Under the pieces are notes generated by a model. That model had not been told where the DNA came from. It saw only the letters and a list, made by a program, of their open reading frames with translations, and made no database searches. From positions 248,001-312,000 of the forward strand of contig NZ_JABAIH010000005.1 of NCBI RefSeq assembly GCF_012641395.1: a stretch of DNA of 64,000 bases, given 5' to 3'. This stretch comes from Rhizobium sp. P32RR-XVIII. Its GTDB lineage: Bacteria > Pseudomonadota > Alphaproteobacteria > Rhizobiales > Rhizobiaceae. Below, one piece after another: positions 18,203 through 27,639 of the stretch. Position 1 is the stretch's first letter. The number at the start of each line of letters is the position of its first letter. Position numbers and translations under genes: made by a program.

Positions 18203-18221
18203 TATTTCGGTTATCGAAATA
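18203..18221. promoter_or_regulatory. Probable LysR-type operator
   Basis: Perfect palindrome TATTTCG-GTTAT-CGAAATA in the 122-base region between the divergent GST operon and lysR starts. It contains the T-N11-A pattern of LysR-type sites and is 24 bases before the lysR start codon. Confidence 0.65.
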
Positions 18222-18245
18222 ATCAGGTTTTGCGGAGGAGTTGTG

Positions 18246-19157
18246 ATGGATCGCTGGCAGGCGATGCGCGTATTCGTGCAGGTGGTGGAAAGCGGTGGCT
18301 TTGCTCCTGCCGCCCGAGTGTTGCACATGAGTCCACCTTCGGTAACGCGGACCATATCCCAGTTGGAAGGCCTGATCGGCACGCGCCTTCTCGTACGCAC
18401 GACCCGCTCGTTGAAGCTGACCGCGGCGGGCGAGGGGTATGCCGCTGATTGCCGGCGTATCCTCGGAGAAATATCCGAGGCGGAAGCCAACGCGGCCGGC
18501 AGCTTCACCCAGCCGGCCGGTTTGCTCACGGTCACCGCGCCAGCACTTTTTGGGCGCATCCACGTGCTTCCGGTGATTCTGGATTTCCTCGATCGTTATC
18601 CTGCGATGCAGGTGAAAACCGTATTCGTGGACCGCGTGACCAATCTCGTAGAGGAGGGGTTGGACGTGGCCGTGCGCATTGCAGCCCTACCTGCCTCCGG
18701 ACTTGTCGCCCGGCGTATTGGGTCCATCGGGCAGGTGCTTTGCGGCTCGCCGGACTACTTCGCTCGCCACGGCGAGCCGGAAACGCCGGAGGACCTTGCC
18801 GGGCATAGGATCATTGGGCGCGACGGCTTATTCGGCCATTCCGAGTGGCTGTTTGGAAAGGACAACAGTATCCGCGTGCCCGTCAGTGCCAGGCTTATCT
18901 GCAACACGAACGACGCTGCCATCGCGGCCGCGGTGGCGGGCTGGGGGCTTTCCCGTTTCCAGTCATACCAGGTTGCCCCTGAAATCGAGGCTGGCCGGCT
19001 GAAGATCGCGCTTGCTGACTACGAGCGCGAACCGGTTCCAATCCACATCGTGCATGCAGAGGGGCGCAAGGTCTCGGCTCGGGTGCGCGCCTTCGTGGAT
19101 TTCGCTGTAGAGCGCTTTCGACAGCGCGTGGGGGTGAATGGCGTCGGTTCGTCGTAG
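18246..19157 (+). CDS. LysR family transcriptional regulator
   Basis: A 303-residue LysR-type regulator. The N-terminal winged helix (about 1-60) reads MDRWQAMRVFVQVVESGGFA, then AARVLHMSPPSVTRTISQLE; the co-inducer domain covers about 90-295. The ATG is supported by GGAGG 6 bases upstream. LysR proteins activate divergent genes after binding a small ligand and repress their own gene. The divergent GST/flavoprotein operon and the palindrome between them fit this scheme. The MFS exporter gene follows on the same strand after 139 bases and may be a second target. Confidence 0.93.
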   Translation: MDRWQAMRVFVQVVESGGFAPAARVLHMSPPSVTRTISQLEGLIGTRLLVRTTRSLKLTAAGEGYAADCRRILGEISEAEANAAGSFTQPAGLLTVTAPALFGRIHVLPVILDFLDRYPAMQVKTVFVDRVTNLVEEGLDVAVRIAALPASGLVARRIGSIGQVLCGSPDYFARHGEPETPEDLAGHRIIGRDGLFGHSEWLFGKDNSIRVPVSARLICNTNDAAIAAAVAGWGLSRFQSYQVAPEIEAGRLKIALADYEREPVPIHIVHAEGRKVSARVRAFVDFAVERFRQRVGVNGVGSS

Positions 19158-19296
19158 TGCGGCGGCAGTTCGCGAGCCGTCAGCGGCCGTTCCCTGTGAA
19201 CCCGGCTTCTATGACAGCAAAGCCAGTGCCACTATACAGGCGTGAGTCGGTGCTGGAATTGATGTCTGCAGTGAAATTGCCAAGGGCCTTGTGAGC

Positions 19297-20691
19297 ATGG
19301 CGTCCGAGAACGATTTTAGAGCGCTAGCCCTTATCGTGGCCTGTGCGCTTTTCATGGAGAATCTTGACGGTTCGATCATCGTCACGGCCCTTCCGCAGAT
19401 TGCCAAGGCTTTTGGGACGAGTCCGATCGATCTCAGTGTTGCGGTCAGTTCCTACCTTCTCAGCGTGGCGGTTTTTATCCCGGCCAGCGGGTGGATTGCC
19501 GATCGCTTCGGTGCCCGCACTATCTTTCTCGCCGCCATTGCCGTCTTCACGCTGGCGTCCGTCCTATGCGGTCTGAGTCGTGGTCTCGCCGCATTCGCTA
19601 TCGTCCGCGCCCTGCAGGGGATCGGCGGAGCAATGATGGTCCCGGTTGGCCGCCTCGTACTCATGCGCAATGTTTCGAAAGCGGACATGGTCAGCGCCAT
19701 GGCTTACCTCACTGTACCGGCAGTGCTTGGACCTGTGCTCGGCCCGCCTCTGGGCGGGTTCATTGTGACCTACGCATCCTGGAGGTGGATTTTTTTCTTG
19801 AATGTCCCGATCGGCGTGATCGGCGCTTTCTTGGTCCTTCGGCTTGTTCCCAATCACAAAGAGGACGTGACGCCGCCCTTTGACTGGCTGGGCTTCGCCT
19901 TGAGCGGCCTTGCTCTCGCGGGGCTTGTCTACAGCGTGGAACTGGCCAGTCACGGCGGCCTCTCTCCCGGCTTATTGGTACCGTTCCTGGTCGGCGCCGG
20001 TGCGCTTTTGCTCTATCTTCGACATGCCCGCGCCAGAGAGAACCCGATCCTCGATCTGAAGCTTCTCCATATCCCAACCTTCCGGCTATCGTTCTTCGCC
20101 GGAAACCTTTTCCGCATCAGTGCAGGCGCAATTCCCTTCCTGCTTCCCATGATGCTCCAGGCCGGCTTCGGTCTGAGTGCCTTCAACTCCGGCGTCCTGA
20201 CCTTCATCAGTGCTGTAGGTTCGCTTCTGATGCGGGTTCTTGCGGGTTACCTCCTGAAGGCATTGGGATTTCGGAGAGCCCTTGTTTTGAATGGCTTTCT
20301 GTGTGCGTTGCTGATGCTGGCGCATGGCTTCCTGACGCCCAGCACGCCCGTATTGCTGATGCCCGCTCTGTTCTTCGCCGCCGGGTTCTGTCGCGGCTTG
20401 CAGTACAACGGGATCGCAGCGCTGAATTTCGCGGACGTCTCCAAGGTGCAGATGAGCCGGGCCACCTCTCTCGCGAGCACTGCCCAGCAGCTTTCGCAAA
20501 GTCTCGGCGTTGCTACCGGCGCGCTATTTCTGAGCGTGACGATTTTTGGGCTCGGTCAGGATCGTCTTGGTCCAGATAGCTTTGCACCCGCTTTTTCCGG
20601 AATAGCGATCATCGCAGCTCTTTCGGCTATTCTGTTTCTTCGGCTACCAAGATCCGCTGGATCAGATGTGAGCGGGCACGGCGTCAAATAG
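19297..20691 (+). CDS. MFS drug efflux transporter, DHA2 family
   Basis: A 464-residue inner-membrane carrier with about 14 hydrophobic segments, the DHA2 (EmrB/QacA-like) layout. Motif A is seen as GWIADRFGART after the second segment, and the antiporter motif C region as AVLGPVLGPPLGGFI in segment five. Such proteins expel drugs and toxic compounds with proton antiport. ATG at MASENDF is preferred; a GTG two codons earlier is possible. It lies behind a lysR gene and near a GST operon, so I infer a shared detoxification theme. The substrate is unknown. Confidence 0.9.
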   Translation: MASENDFRALALIVACALFMENLDGSIIVTALPQIAKAFGTSPIDLSVAVSSYLLSVAVFIPASGWIADRFGARTIFLAAIAVFTLASVLCGLSRGLAAFAIVRALQGIGGAMMVPVGRLVLMRNVSKADMVSAMAYLTVPAVLGPVLGPPLGGFIVTYASWRWIFFLNVPIGVIGAFLVLRLVPNHKEDVTPPFDWLGFALSGLALAGLVYSVELASHGGLSPGLLVPFLVGAGALLLYLRHARARENPILDLKLLHIPTFRLSFFAGNLFRISAGAIPFLLPMMLQAGFGLSAFNSGVLTFISAVGSLLMRVLAGYLLKALGFRRALVLNGFLCALLMLAHGFLTPSTPVLLMPALFFAAGFCRGLQYNGIAALNFADVSKVQMSRATSLASTAQQLSQSLGVATGALFLSVTIFGLGQDRLGPDSFAPAFSGIAIIAALSAILFLRLPRSAGSDVSGHGVK

Positions 20692-20797
20692 CGACCGATA
20701 AGAGTCTTCGGATCAGTGTGTGTCCGACCGTCCAAATCGTGCAGTCACGCGCGGGCCACTGACTGCGCAGCGCCAGTGACTTTTGAGGCCGGCCGCT

Positions 20798-21505
20798 TCA
20801 GCGGGAGACAGCTGCCGCGTTCGATAGCGCGAAATCACGAATGACGGCGTCGACGAGGTCGGGGGTCAGTTCGTCGTAGTGCAGGATGATCCGGTTCGGC
20901 CCGAGCGTTTCGACCGGCACGTCGGAATAGCCGAAGGGAACGGCGATCGATGGCACGCTGGCATTCCTGGCGACTGCAATGTCGTTGACGCTGTCGCCGA
21001 TCATGACGCTGCGCGCCGGGGCTCCGCCTGCGCGTTCGATCGTGCCGGTCAGATGCCGCGCATCGGGCTTGCGGACCGGAAAGGTGTCGCCGCCGGTGAT
21101 GGCGTCGAAATAATGAGTCAGATGGAGCTTGCGGAGAAGCGTCAGCGCCAGCGATTCCAGCTTGTTGGTGCAGACCGCGAGCTTGTAGCCGTTCGCTTTC
21201 AGCGCATCCATCGCGGCGACCAGGCCGGGATAGGGCTGGGTGTGCCCGGGCATCGTATCGGTATAGTGAGCAATGAAGCGCTCCAGCAGCGGCGGAAGTT
21301 CGTTCTCCGAAAGCGGGTGGCCACGAAGCTTGCATGCACGCTCGATCATCACCCTGGCGCCGTGGCCGACGAGATGGGTGAGGTCGGCATAAGTCACCGG
21401 TGCGAGATCAAGTGCGGCGATCGTGTGATTAAGGCTTTCGACGAGATCCGCATGCGTATCGAGCAGCGTGCCGTCGAGATCGAATACGACAAGGGGAGGG
21501 GTCAA
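20798..21505 (-). CDS. gph: HAD family phosphoglycolate phosphatase-like
   Basis: Phosphoglycolate phosphatase removes 2-phosphoglycolate, a product of DNA repair and of RuBisCO oxygenation. The 235-residue protein has all HAD motifs: VVFDLDGTLLD with the nucleophile Asp, CTNK as motif II, RKPDARHL with the motif III Lys, and MIGDSVNDIAVA as motif IV. The cap follows motif I and has the helical Gph form. I start at a TTG with AGAGG 9 bases before it, because homologues begin a few residues before the DLDGT motif; an ATG 17 codons earlier (21556) is the main alternative. Divergent from rpiA. Confidence 0.85.
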   Translation of the reverse strand: MTPPLVVFDLDGTLLDTHADLVESLNHTIAALDLAPVTYADLTHLVGHGARVMIERACKLRGHPLSENELPPLLERFIAHYTDTMPGHTQPYPGLVAAMDALKANGYKLAVCTNKLESLALTLLRKLHLTHYFDAITGGDTFPVRKPDARHLTGTIERAGGAPARSVMIGDSVNDIAVARNASVPSIAVPFGYSDVPVETLGPNRIILHYDELTPDLVDAVIRDFALSNAAAVSR

Positions 21506-21700
21506 GGAAATCGCCTCTTTGTGGAAAACGGTCGCCCCGGAGTAGGTGATACGCATGGAAAAAGCAACGCCAAGACTATGATCCACAACGCCGCAGCCAG
21601 GTGCTTTCGCATTTCAGTTTGCTGGTATTATTTTATCTTTCGTTCGCCTTAGGAGGCGTGTAAACAGCACAACCAACGAAACAAGCGGAGTAAGCGGCGC

Positions 21701-22399
21701 ATGGATGCCCGCGAAATGAAGATCAAGGCCGCCGAGGCGGCTCTTGCCCATGTCGAGAATGGAATGCGCCTCGGAATCGGCACGGGGAGTACGGCCGAGG
21801 AATTCGTCCGCCTGCTTGCCGAAAAGGTCGCCGGCGGGCTGAGGGTCGAGGGCGTTCCGACCTCGGAACGCACGGCGCGGCTTTGCGTCGAACTCGGCGT
21901 GCCACTGAAATCGCTCGACGAACTTCCGGAACTGGACCTGACAATCGACGGCGCCGACGAAGTGGACCCGGCGCTGCGCCTCGTCAAAGGCGGCGGCGGC
22001 GCGTTGCTGCGCGAGAAGATCGTGGCGGCGGCTTCGAACCGCGTGATCGTGATTGCCGACGAGACGAAGCTGGTCGAGACGCTTGGCCGTTTTCCGCTGC
22101 CGATCGAGGTCAATCCGTTTGGTCTCGTTTCCACCCGGATGGCGATCGAAAAGACGGCTGCGAGGCTCGGCCTGACCGGCAGCCTTGTGCTTCGCCAATC
22201 CGGTGACGGAGAATTCACGACAGACGGCGGCCACTACATCATCGATGCATCTTTTGGCCGCATTCCTGATGCAGACGCGCTTTCGAGCGAGCTGAATTCC
22301 ATCCCCGGTGTCGTTGAACACGGACTTTTCCTCAATATGGCGGCACTTGCGATCATCGCAGGTCCAGCGGGTGCGCGCACGCTGCGGGCGAACAGATAA
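21701..22399 (+). CDS. rpiA: Ribose-5-phosphate isomerase A
   Basis: RpiA interconverts ribose 5-phosphate and ribulose 5-phosphate in the pentose phosphate pathway. The 232-residue protein matches the family over its length: [11 protein letters not shown] (phosphate loop), [12 protein letters not shown] with the catalytic Asp region, [12 protein letters not shown], and VEVNPFG-like [14 protein letters not shown] precedes the ATG by 9-10 bases. A DUF2059 gene starts 17 bases after its stop and ends with a terminator, so the two form an operon. Confidence 0.97.
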   Translation: MDAREMKIKAAEAALAHVENGMRLGIGTGSTAEEFVRLLAEKVAGGLRVEGVPTSERTARLCVELGVPLKSLDELPELDLTIDGADEVDPALRLVKGGGGALLREKIVAAASNRVIVIADETKLVETLGRFPLPIEVNPFGLVSTRMAIEKTAARLGLTGSLVLRQSGDGEFTTDGGHYIIDASFGRIPDADALSSELNSIPGVVEHGLFLNMAALAIIAGPAGARTLRANR

Positions 22400-22416
22400 C
22401 AGGAGCATTGAGAAGC

Positions 22417-22986
22417 ATGAAGAAATTTGCAGGTCTTGGCCGGTTTGCCGCTGCGACGGTTATTCTTTCCGGTATCGCTTTCGGCTCGGCTGCGCAGGCG
22501 CAGGAAATTTCGGATGAGCAGTTGAAGGCGGCGCGCGCGGCCGTTGCGGCCATCGGCGCGACGGCTCAGTTCGACAACATCCTGCCGGGCCTTGCCGAAC
22601 GCCTGAAGGCTGGTCTCATTCAAGATTCGCCGAACTACGAGGACGTGATTAGCTCGACGGTCGACGCCCAGGCGCTTGCGCTGGCGCCGCGCCGCGCCGA
22701 TCTCGAAAAGGAAGCGGCAACGAACTACGCAAAGGCGTTCACTCTCGACGAGCTGAAGGCAATTGCCGATTTCTATAACTCGCCCGTCGGCAAGAAACTG
22801 CTGAGGGACGGCCCGATCGCATCGCGCGAAACCAACAGGGCGGCCGATATCTGGGCACAGGGCATCGCTCGCGATCTCCAGCAGAAGGCTAGTGCCGAGC
22901 TTAGCAAGGTGATCAAGGTGCAGCCGGTCCCCGAGACCGCGCCAGCGGCAAATGCACCGGCTGCGGCTCCGGCCGCCAAGCCCTGA
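22417..22986 (+). CDS. DUF2059 domain periplasmic protein
   Basis: A 189-residue precursor with a signal peptide (about 1-29, ending AAQAQ) and a helical DUF2059 domain, seen in TNYAKAFTLDELKAIADFYN and SPVGKKLL, ending in an Ala/Pro-rich tail. It should be periplasmic. DUF2059 proteins are widespread next to rpiA in Rhizobiales; no function is known. AGGAG lies 11 bases before the chosen ATG; a TTG three codons earlier is too close to that site. It is the last gene of the rpiA operon, with a clear terminator behind it. Confidence 0.85.
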   Translation: MKKFAGLGRFAAATVILSGIAFGSAAQAQEISDEQLKAARAAVAAIGATAQFDNILPGLAERLKAGLIQDSPNYEDVISSTVDAQALALAPRRADLEKEAATNYAKAFTLDELKAIADFYNSPVGKKLLRDGPIASRETNRAADIWAQGIARDLQQKASAELSKVIKVQPVPETAPAANAPAAAPAAKP

Positions 22987-23007
22987 CCCGACGAGCACAA
23001 GCGTGAA

Positions 23008-23037
23008 AGCCCGGCATCGGCCGGGCTTTTGTTTTTG
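23008..23037 (+). terminator. Terminator of the rpiA operon
   Basis: AGCCCGG-CATCGG-CCGGGCT stem (23008-23027) followed by TTTGTTTTT, 22 bases after the DUF2059 stop. Confidence 0.9.
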
Positions 23038-23097
23038 CCCGCGCAGAACCTATATCCATTGAACACCCCCCGCCGATTCCATCCGGAGCATACTTCC

Positions 23098-24483
23098 ATG
23101 TCTTCATTTGATTACGACCTCTTCGTCATTGGCGGCGGTTCGGGAGGCGTCAGAGGCGCACGCGTTGCCGCTTCGCTTGGCAAGAAGGTGGCGATCGCGG
23201 AGGAGTACCGCTACGGCGGCACGTGCGTGATCCGCGGTTGCGTCCCGAAGAAGCTGTTCGTCTATGCCTCGCAGTATCACGAGCATTTCGAGGATGCGGC
23301 CGGTTTCGGCTGGACGGTCGGCGCAAGCTCTTTCGACTGGAAGAAGCTGGTCGCCGCCAAGGATGCCGAAATCGAGCGGCTGGAGGGGCTCTACAAGAAG
23401 GGGCTGTCGAACGCGAATGCGGAAATCCTCGAAACCCGTGCGGAACTCGTCGACGCGCATACGATCCGGCTGGTAAAGACGGGGCAGACCGTCACCGCCA
23501 AGACCATCCTCATTGCGACCGGCGGCCGGCCAAACCCGCATGCGGCATTGCCCGGGCATGAGCTTTGCATTTCCTCGAACGAGGCTTTCCATCTTGAAGA
23601 GTTGCCGAAATCGATCGTGATCGCCGGCGGCGGCTACATCGCCGTGGAGTTCGCCAACATCTTTCATGGGCTGGGCGTCGAGACGACACTGATCTATCGC
23701 GGGGCGGAGATTCTTTCGCGCTTCGATCAGGATCTGCGCCGTGGCCTGCACGAGGCGATGGTTGCCAAGGGCATCCGTATCCTCTGCCATGATGTCCTGG
23801 AGAAGGTCTCGGAAGCCGAGGGCGGGCTTGCCGTCGAGACGCTGAAGAACGGTACGCTGCATGTGGGCGCCGTGCTGCTGGCGCTCGGACGCGATCCGAA
23901 CACCGCGGGCCTAGGGCTGGAAGCGGCCGGCGTGAAGATGAATGAGCGCGGCGCGATCGTGGTCGACGAATATTCGCGAACGAGCGTTGCCAACATCTAC
24001 GCGCTCGGCGATGTCACCGACCGGGTACAACTCACCCCGGTCGCCATCCATGAGGCCATGTGCTTCATCGAGACCGAATACAAGAACAATCCGTCGAAGC
24101 CGGATCATGACCTGATCGCAACGGCCGTCTTCTCGCAGCCCGAGATCGGCACGGTCGGCCTTTCGGAAGAGGAGGCTGCCAGGCGCTACAAGGAACTCGA
24201 GGTCTATCGCGCCCAGTTCCGGCCGCTCAAGGCGACGCTTTCCGGACGGGCGGAAAGGATGCTGATGAAGCTGATCGTCGATGCCGAGAGCAGGAAGGTC
24301 GTTGGCGCGCATATCCTCGGTCATGACGCCGGCGAGATGGCGCAGATCCTCGGGATCACCCTGAAAGCCGGATGCACCAAGGACGACTTCGACCGCACCA
24401 TGGCACTTCACCCGACCGCGGCGGAGGAACTCGTCACCATGTATGCGCCGAGCTATCGTATCCGCAACGGCGAGCGGGTCTGA
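23098..24483 (+). CDS. gor: Glutathione-disulfide reductase
   Basis: Gor reduces oxidised glutathione with NADPH and FAD in the cytoplasm. The 461-residue flavoprotein has the FAD motif IGGGSGGVRGA, the redox-active disulfide GGTCVIRGCVPKK (Cys43, Cys48), the NADPH-binding VIAGGGYIAVEF, and the C-terminal HPTAAEE with the His438-Pro439 pair that completes the partner subunit's active site. The start at MSSFDYD has GGAG 10 bases upstream. It is a single-gene unit between the rpiA operon terminator and a shared terminator facing the TadG-like gene. It would supply glutathione for the nearby GST. Confidence 0.96.
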   Translation: MSSFDYDLFVIGGGSGGVRGARVAASLGKKVAIAEEYRYGGTCVIRGCVPKKLFVYASQYHEHFEDAAGFGWTVGASSFDWKKLVAAKDAEIERLEGLYKKGLSNANAEILETRAELVDAHTIRLVKTGQTVTAKTILIATGGRPNPHAALPGHELCISSNEAFHLEELPKSIVIAGGGYIAVEFANIFHGLGVETTLIYRGAEILSRFDQDLRRGLHEAMVAKGIRILCHDVLEKVSEAEGGLAVETLKNGTLHVGAVLLALGRDPNTAGLGLEAAGVKMNERGAIVVDEYSRTSVANIYALGDVTDRVQLTPVAIHEAMCFIETEYKNNPSKPDHDLIATAVFSQPEIGTVGLSEEEAARRYKELEVYRAQFRPLKATLSGRAERMLMKLIVDAESRKVVGAHILGHDAGEMAQILGITLKAGCTKDDFDRTMALHPTAAEELVTMYAPSYRIRNGERV

Positions 24484-24522
24484 CGCACGCCTTGCGAGGC
24501 TTGCAGGTCGCCAACAAACCAA

Positions 24523-24558
24523 AAGCCGCTGCGCGTTCTCCGGAACCCGCAGCGGCTT
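24523..24558. terminator. Bidirectional terminator between gor and the TadG-like gene
   Basis: Perfect 11-bp stem AAGCCGCTGCG / CGCAGCGGCTT with a 14-base loop, between the two convergent genes. The flanks are T-rich on both strands but without long T-runs. Confidence 0.65.
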
Positions 24559-24582
24559 GATTATCTTGAATTTGCAACGCTC

Positions 24583-25959
24583 TTAGTTCGTCAGCCGCAG
24601 AGCATTGCCGCCGCTGGCCGCCTTGACGAAGAGATGCGTCATGGCATTTTCCATATCGTCCTCCGGACCGACTTCGAAGAACAGATCGTCGGAGGCGCAT
24701 TGCTGCAGCTTCGTTTTGATCTTGCTGGCGAAGATGTTCTTCATGTGGTTTTCCCAGATGTCGTCGCCCGTCAGCGGGATATAGGTGGTGTAGAGCACTG
24801 CCATCTTGATGCCTCGGTTCTTCAGAGCCGTGCAGTATTTGGTGTCGATCGGCTCCAGGCAGCGGCCTTCGCCATCATACCAGTTTCCGCCGCAGGTGCC
24901 GCCGGGCTTGAGACTGTCGCCGACGCCGTCCGTCACGAAATAAACGATCTTCTGCGGGTCGGCGGCGCTCGATCCGGTGCCGCCATCGCCGCTGATTTCC
25001 TTGCCGATCGCTGTGAGCGCGGTGTCGAAACTCGTAAGGGCATTGTCGTTGAAATGGTCGTGGTCTGTGGTCATCAGGCCGACATTGCCGACGGCCTTGG
25101 AGGCGCTTGCCATGTCAACGGTCAGTGACGTCACTTTCTCGATGCGGTAGCCCGGCTCGAGCGCATAGCTGCCGAAGCTGTAGGCGGCGATGTGATACTG
25201 ATCGGCACTCGCCGACGCCGTGTTTACCTTGTCGATCAGGGCTTCCGCCGCTTTCGAGACGACGTCGATACGCAGCGTTACGTCGTTGTTGCGTGCCGCG
25301 ATATAGGTACTGTCCGGATTTTCGTTGAACTTTCCGTTGCTCCCGTAGTAGCCGATATGGCAGGCAAGTGCGCAGGCACGACCGCCATTGGCGCCCGTGA
25401 TCGCGCTCAGTCGGTCCATTTCCGTCTGCGTCGCAGCGATACCCATCGAGGGCGTGTTGTCGAGCAGCATGTAGAAATTCGTGTAGCTCTTGCTCTGTGC
25501 GCCGTAGACGGCGGTGGCCGCGCCGGACACCTTAATGGAGTCCTGCCCGAGCACCCGCATGAAGGTCGTCGGGATCTGCGCCGTGAACGTTGCGGTCGAT
25601 GTGACCTGACCGTTCAGCCGCGCAACCTTGAGGTCGACGTCGATCGGCATGTCCGAGAGTTCGGCGCTGGTGGTGGAAGAGGAGCGCTGGGCAAGGAAGA
25701 AGGCTTTTCCATCGTTCTCGGCGATCGTCACTTCGCCATCCTCAGTCATCGCCTGATAGGCCTTGTACCCGGCCGAGCCTTCTGAAATTGCTCCCAGCGC
25801 CGCAGAGTCGGCCACATCCATCAAATCGGATCGAACGCTCAACGCATGACCGTAATCGACCGCCATTCCGGCGGCGCCGACTATCGGCACAAGAAGTACG
25901 GCGGTCAAAATGCCGAAATTGCCGGACTTATCTTTTAAGAAACTTCCCAAAACACGCAT
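24583..25959 (-). CDS. TadG-like pilus assembly protein with von Willebrand A domain
   Basis: A 458-residue protein with the TadE/TadG-type N-terminus: a short basic part, then one membrane segment, GNFGILTAVLLVPIVGAAGM, with the bulk outside. A von Willebrand factor A-like region starts near residue 160, where the metal site reads DNTPSMG, with Thr in place of the first Ser of the usual DxSxS. Several Cys pairs follow. TadG proteins join Flp/Tad pilus assembly, but no other tad gene lies nearby, so this is an orphan; such orphan copies are frequent in rhizobia. GGAGC precedes the ATG. Confidence 0.82.
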   Translation of the reverse strand: MRVLGSFLKDKSGNFGILTAVLLVPIVGAAGMAVDYGHALSVRSDLMDVADSAALGAISEGSAGYKAYQAMTEDGEVTIAENDGKAFFLAQRSSSTTSAELSDMPIDVDLKVARLNGQVTSTATFTAQIPTTFMRVLGQDSIKVSGAATAVYGAQSKSYTNFYMLLDNTPSMGIAATQTEMDRLSAITGANGGRACALACHIGYYGSNGKFNENPDSTYIAARNNDVTLRIDVVSKAAEALIDKVNTASASADQYHIAAYSFGSYALEPGYRIEKVTSLTVDMASASKAVGNVGLMTTDHDHFNDNALTSFDTALTAIGKEISGDGGTGSSAADPQKIVYFVTDGVGDSLKPGGTCGGNWYDGEGRCLEPIDTKYCTALKNRGIKMAVLYTTYIPLTGDDIWENHMKNIFASKIKTKLQQCASDDLFFEVGPEDDMENAMTHLFVKAASGGNALRLTN

Positions 25960-26209
25960 AAATTGCTCCGAAATATAATCGCAACCTGAAATTCCGTGAC
26001 TATCTCAAATGGAAATAAAATCCTCCTTAAAGCCCTTGGAACATTTCGCTGCATCGGTGCGAATTTGACGATTGTCATACATTGGGGAATTGACAGGCCC
26101 GTCAGGCGGGTTAAGCGGCTATGCAAGGCGGCCGTTAAGGTTTATAAGCCGCTCACTTTTCAGCGCGTAGCCCGGCAGACGACCGCCGTGGCAAGGACAG
26201 GTGATTGAC

Positions 26210-27583
26210 ATGGCACAGAATTGGACCCCGAGCAGCTGGCGTGACAAGCCGATCCAGCAGGTTCCGGATTATCCGGACCAGGCCGCTTTGGCGGCAACGG
26301 AAGCCCAGCTTGCCAGCTATCCGCCGCTCGTCTTTGCCGGTGAGGCGCGGCGTTTGAAGAAGGCGCTTGGCAATGTGGCTGAGGGCAACGCCTTCCTGCT
26401 GCAGGGCGGCGATTGCGCCGAGAGCTTTGCCGAACACGGCGCCGACACGATCCGCGACTTCTTCCGCTCGTTCCTGCAGATGGCTGTCGTGCTGACGTTC
26501 GGAGCACAGCTGCCCGTCGTCAAGGTCGGCCGTATCGCCGGACAGTTTGCCAAGCCGCGCAGCAATTCGCACGAGACCCAGGACGGCCAGACGCTGCTGA
26601 CCTATCGCGGCGACATCGTCAACGGCACGGAGTTCACCGAAGCTGCTCGTACGCCCGATCCGGAGCGCCAGGCCATGGCTTACCGCCAGTCGGCGGCGAC
26701 GCTGAACCTGCTGCGTGCCTTCGCGATGGGTGGCTACGCCAACCTCGAAAACGTGCATCAATGGATGCTCGGCTTCGTCAAGGACAGCCCGCAGGGCGAG
26801 CGCTACCGCAAGCTTGCCGACCGCATCAGCGAAACCATGGATTTCATGAAGGCGATCGGCATTACGGCGGAGAACCAGCCGAGCCTGCGCGAAACGGACT
26901 TCTTCACCAGCCATGAGGCTCTGCTTCTCGGCTACGAGGAAGCGCTGACGCGCGTCGACTCGACCTCCGGCGACTGGTACGCGACATCAGGCCACATGGT
27001 CTGGATCGGTGACCGCACCCGCCAGGCAGACCACGCGCACGTCGAATACTGCCGCGGCATCAAGAACCCGATCGGCTTGAAGTGCGGCCCGTCGCTGCAG
27101 GCGGACGATCTGTTGAACCTGATCGACATCCTGAACCCGGCGAACGAAGCAGGCCGTCTAACGCTGATCTGCCGTTTCGGCTACGACAAGGTGGCGGACC
27201 ACCTGCCGCGCCTGATCCGCGCCGTGGAGAAGGAAGGCCGCAAGGTCGTCTGGTCCTGCGATCCGATGCACGGCAACACGATCACGCTCAACAACTACAA
27301 GACGCGTCCGTTCGAGCGCATCCTGTCGGAAGTCGAAAGCTTCTTCCAGATCCACCGCGCCGAAGGTTCGCATCCGGGCGGCATCCATGTCGAAATGACC
27401 GGCAACGACGTGACGGAATGCACCGGCGGCGCGCGCGCGGTGACGGCCGGCGACCTGCAGGACCGCTACCACACCCATTGCGATCCGCGCCTCAACGCCG
27501 ACCAGGCGCTCGAGCTTGCCTTCCTGCTCGCCGAGCGGATGAAGAGCGGCCGCGACGAAAAGCGCATGGTCGCCAACGGCTGA
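26210..27583 (+). CDS. aroG: 3-deoxy-7-phosphoheptulonate synthase, class II
   Basis: DAHP synthase joins phosphoenolpyruvate and erythrose 4-phosphate, the first step of the shikimate pathway. The 457-residue protein is of the class II, plant-like type: [19 protein letters not shown] at the start, [13 protein letters not shown], the PEP-binding [12 protein letters not shown] region, and [18 protein letters not shown] [14 protein letters not shown]. Start ATG at MAQNWT; a GTG three codons earlier is less likely. The leader has an inverted repeat CCCG-TCAGG-CGGG at about 26099, and a terminator follows the gene. Single-gene unit. Confidence 0.95.
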   Translation: MAQNWTPSSWRDKPIQQVPDYPDQAALAATEAQLASYPPLVFAGEARRLKKALGNVAEGNAFLLQGGDCAESFAEHGADTIRDFFRSFLQMAVVLTFGAQLPVVKVGRIAGQFAKPRSNSHETQDGQTLLTYRGDIVNGTEFTEAARTPDPERQAMAYRQSAATLNLLRAFAMGGYANLENVHQWMLGFVKDSPQGERYRKLADRISETMDFMKAIGITAENQPSLRETDFFTSHEALLLGYEEALTRVDSTSGDWYATSGHMVWIGDRTRQADHAHVEYCRGIKNPIGLKCGPSLQADDLLNLIDILNPANEAGRLTLICRFGYDKVADHLPRLIRAVEKEGRKVVWSCDPMHGNTITLNNYKTRPFERILSEVESFFQIHRAEGSHPGGIHVEMTGNDVTECTGGARAVTAGDLQDRYHTHCDPRLNADQALELAFLLAERMKSGRDEKRMVANG

Positions 27584-27607
27584 TCGCTTGAAAATCGGAA
27601 GAAGAAG

Positions 27608-27632
27608 AGCCCGGCCACGCGCCGGGCTTATA
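27608..27632 (+). terminator. Terminator after aroG
   Basis: AGCCCGG-CCACGCG-CCGGGCT stem followed by TATAC, 24 bases after the stop. The T-run is short. A second hairpin GAGGCCGG / CCGGCCTC follows at 27639-27672 and ends in GTTTGT. Confidence 0.7.
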
Positions 27633-27639
27633 CATTGAG

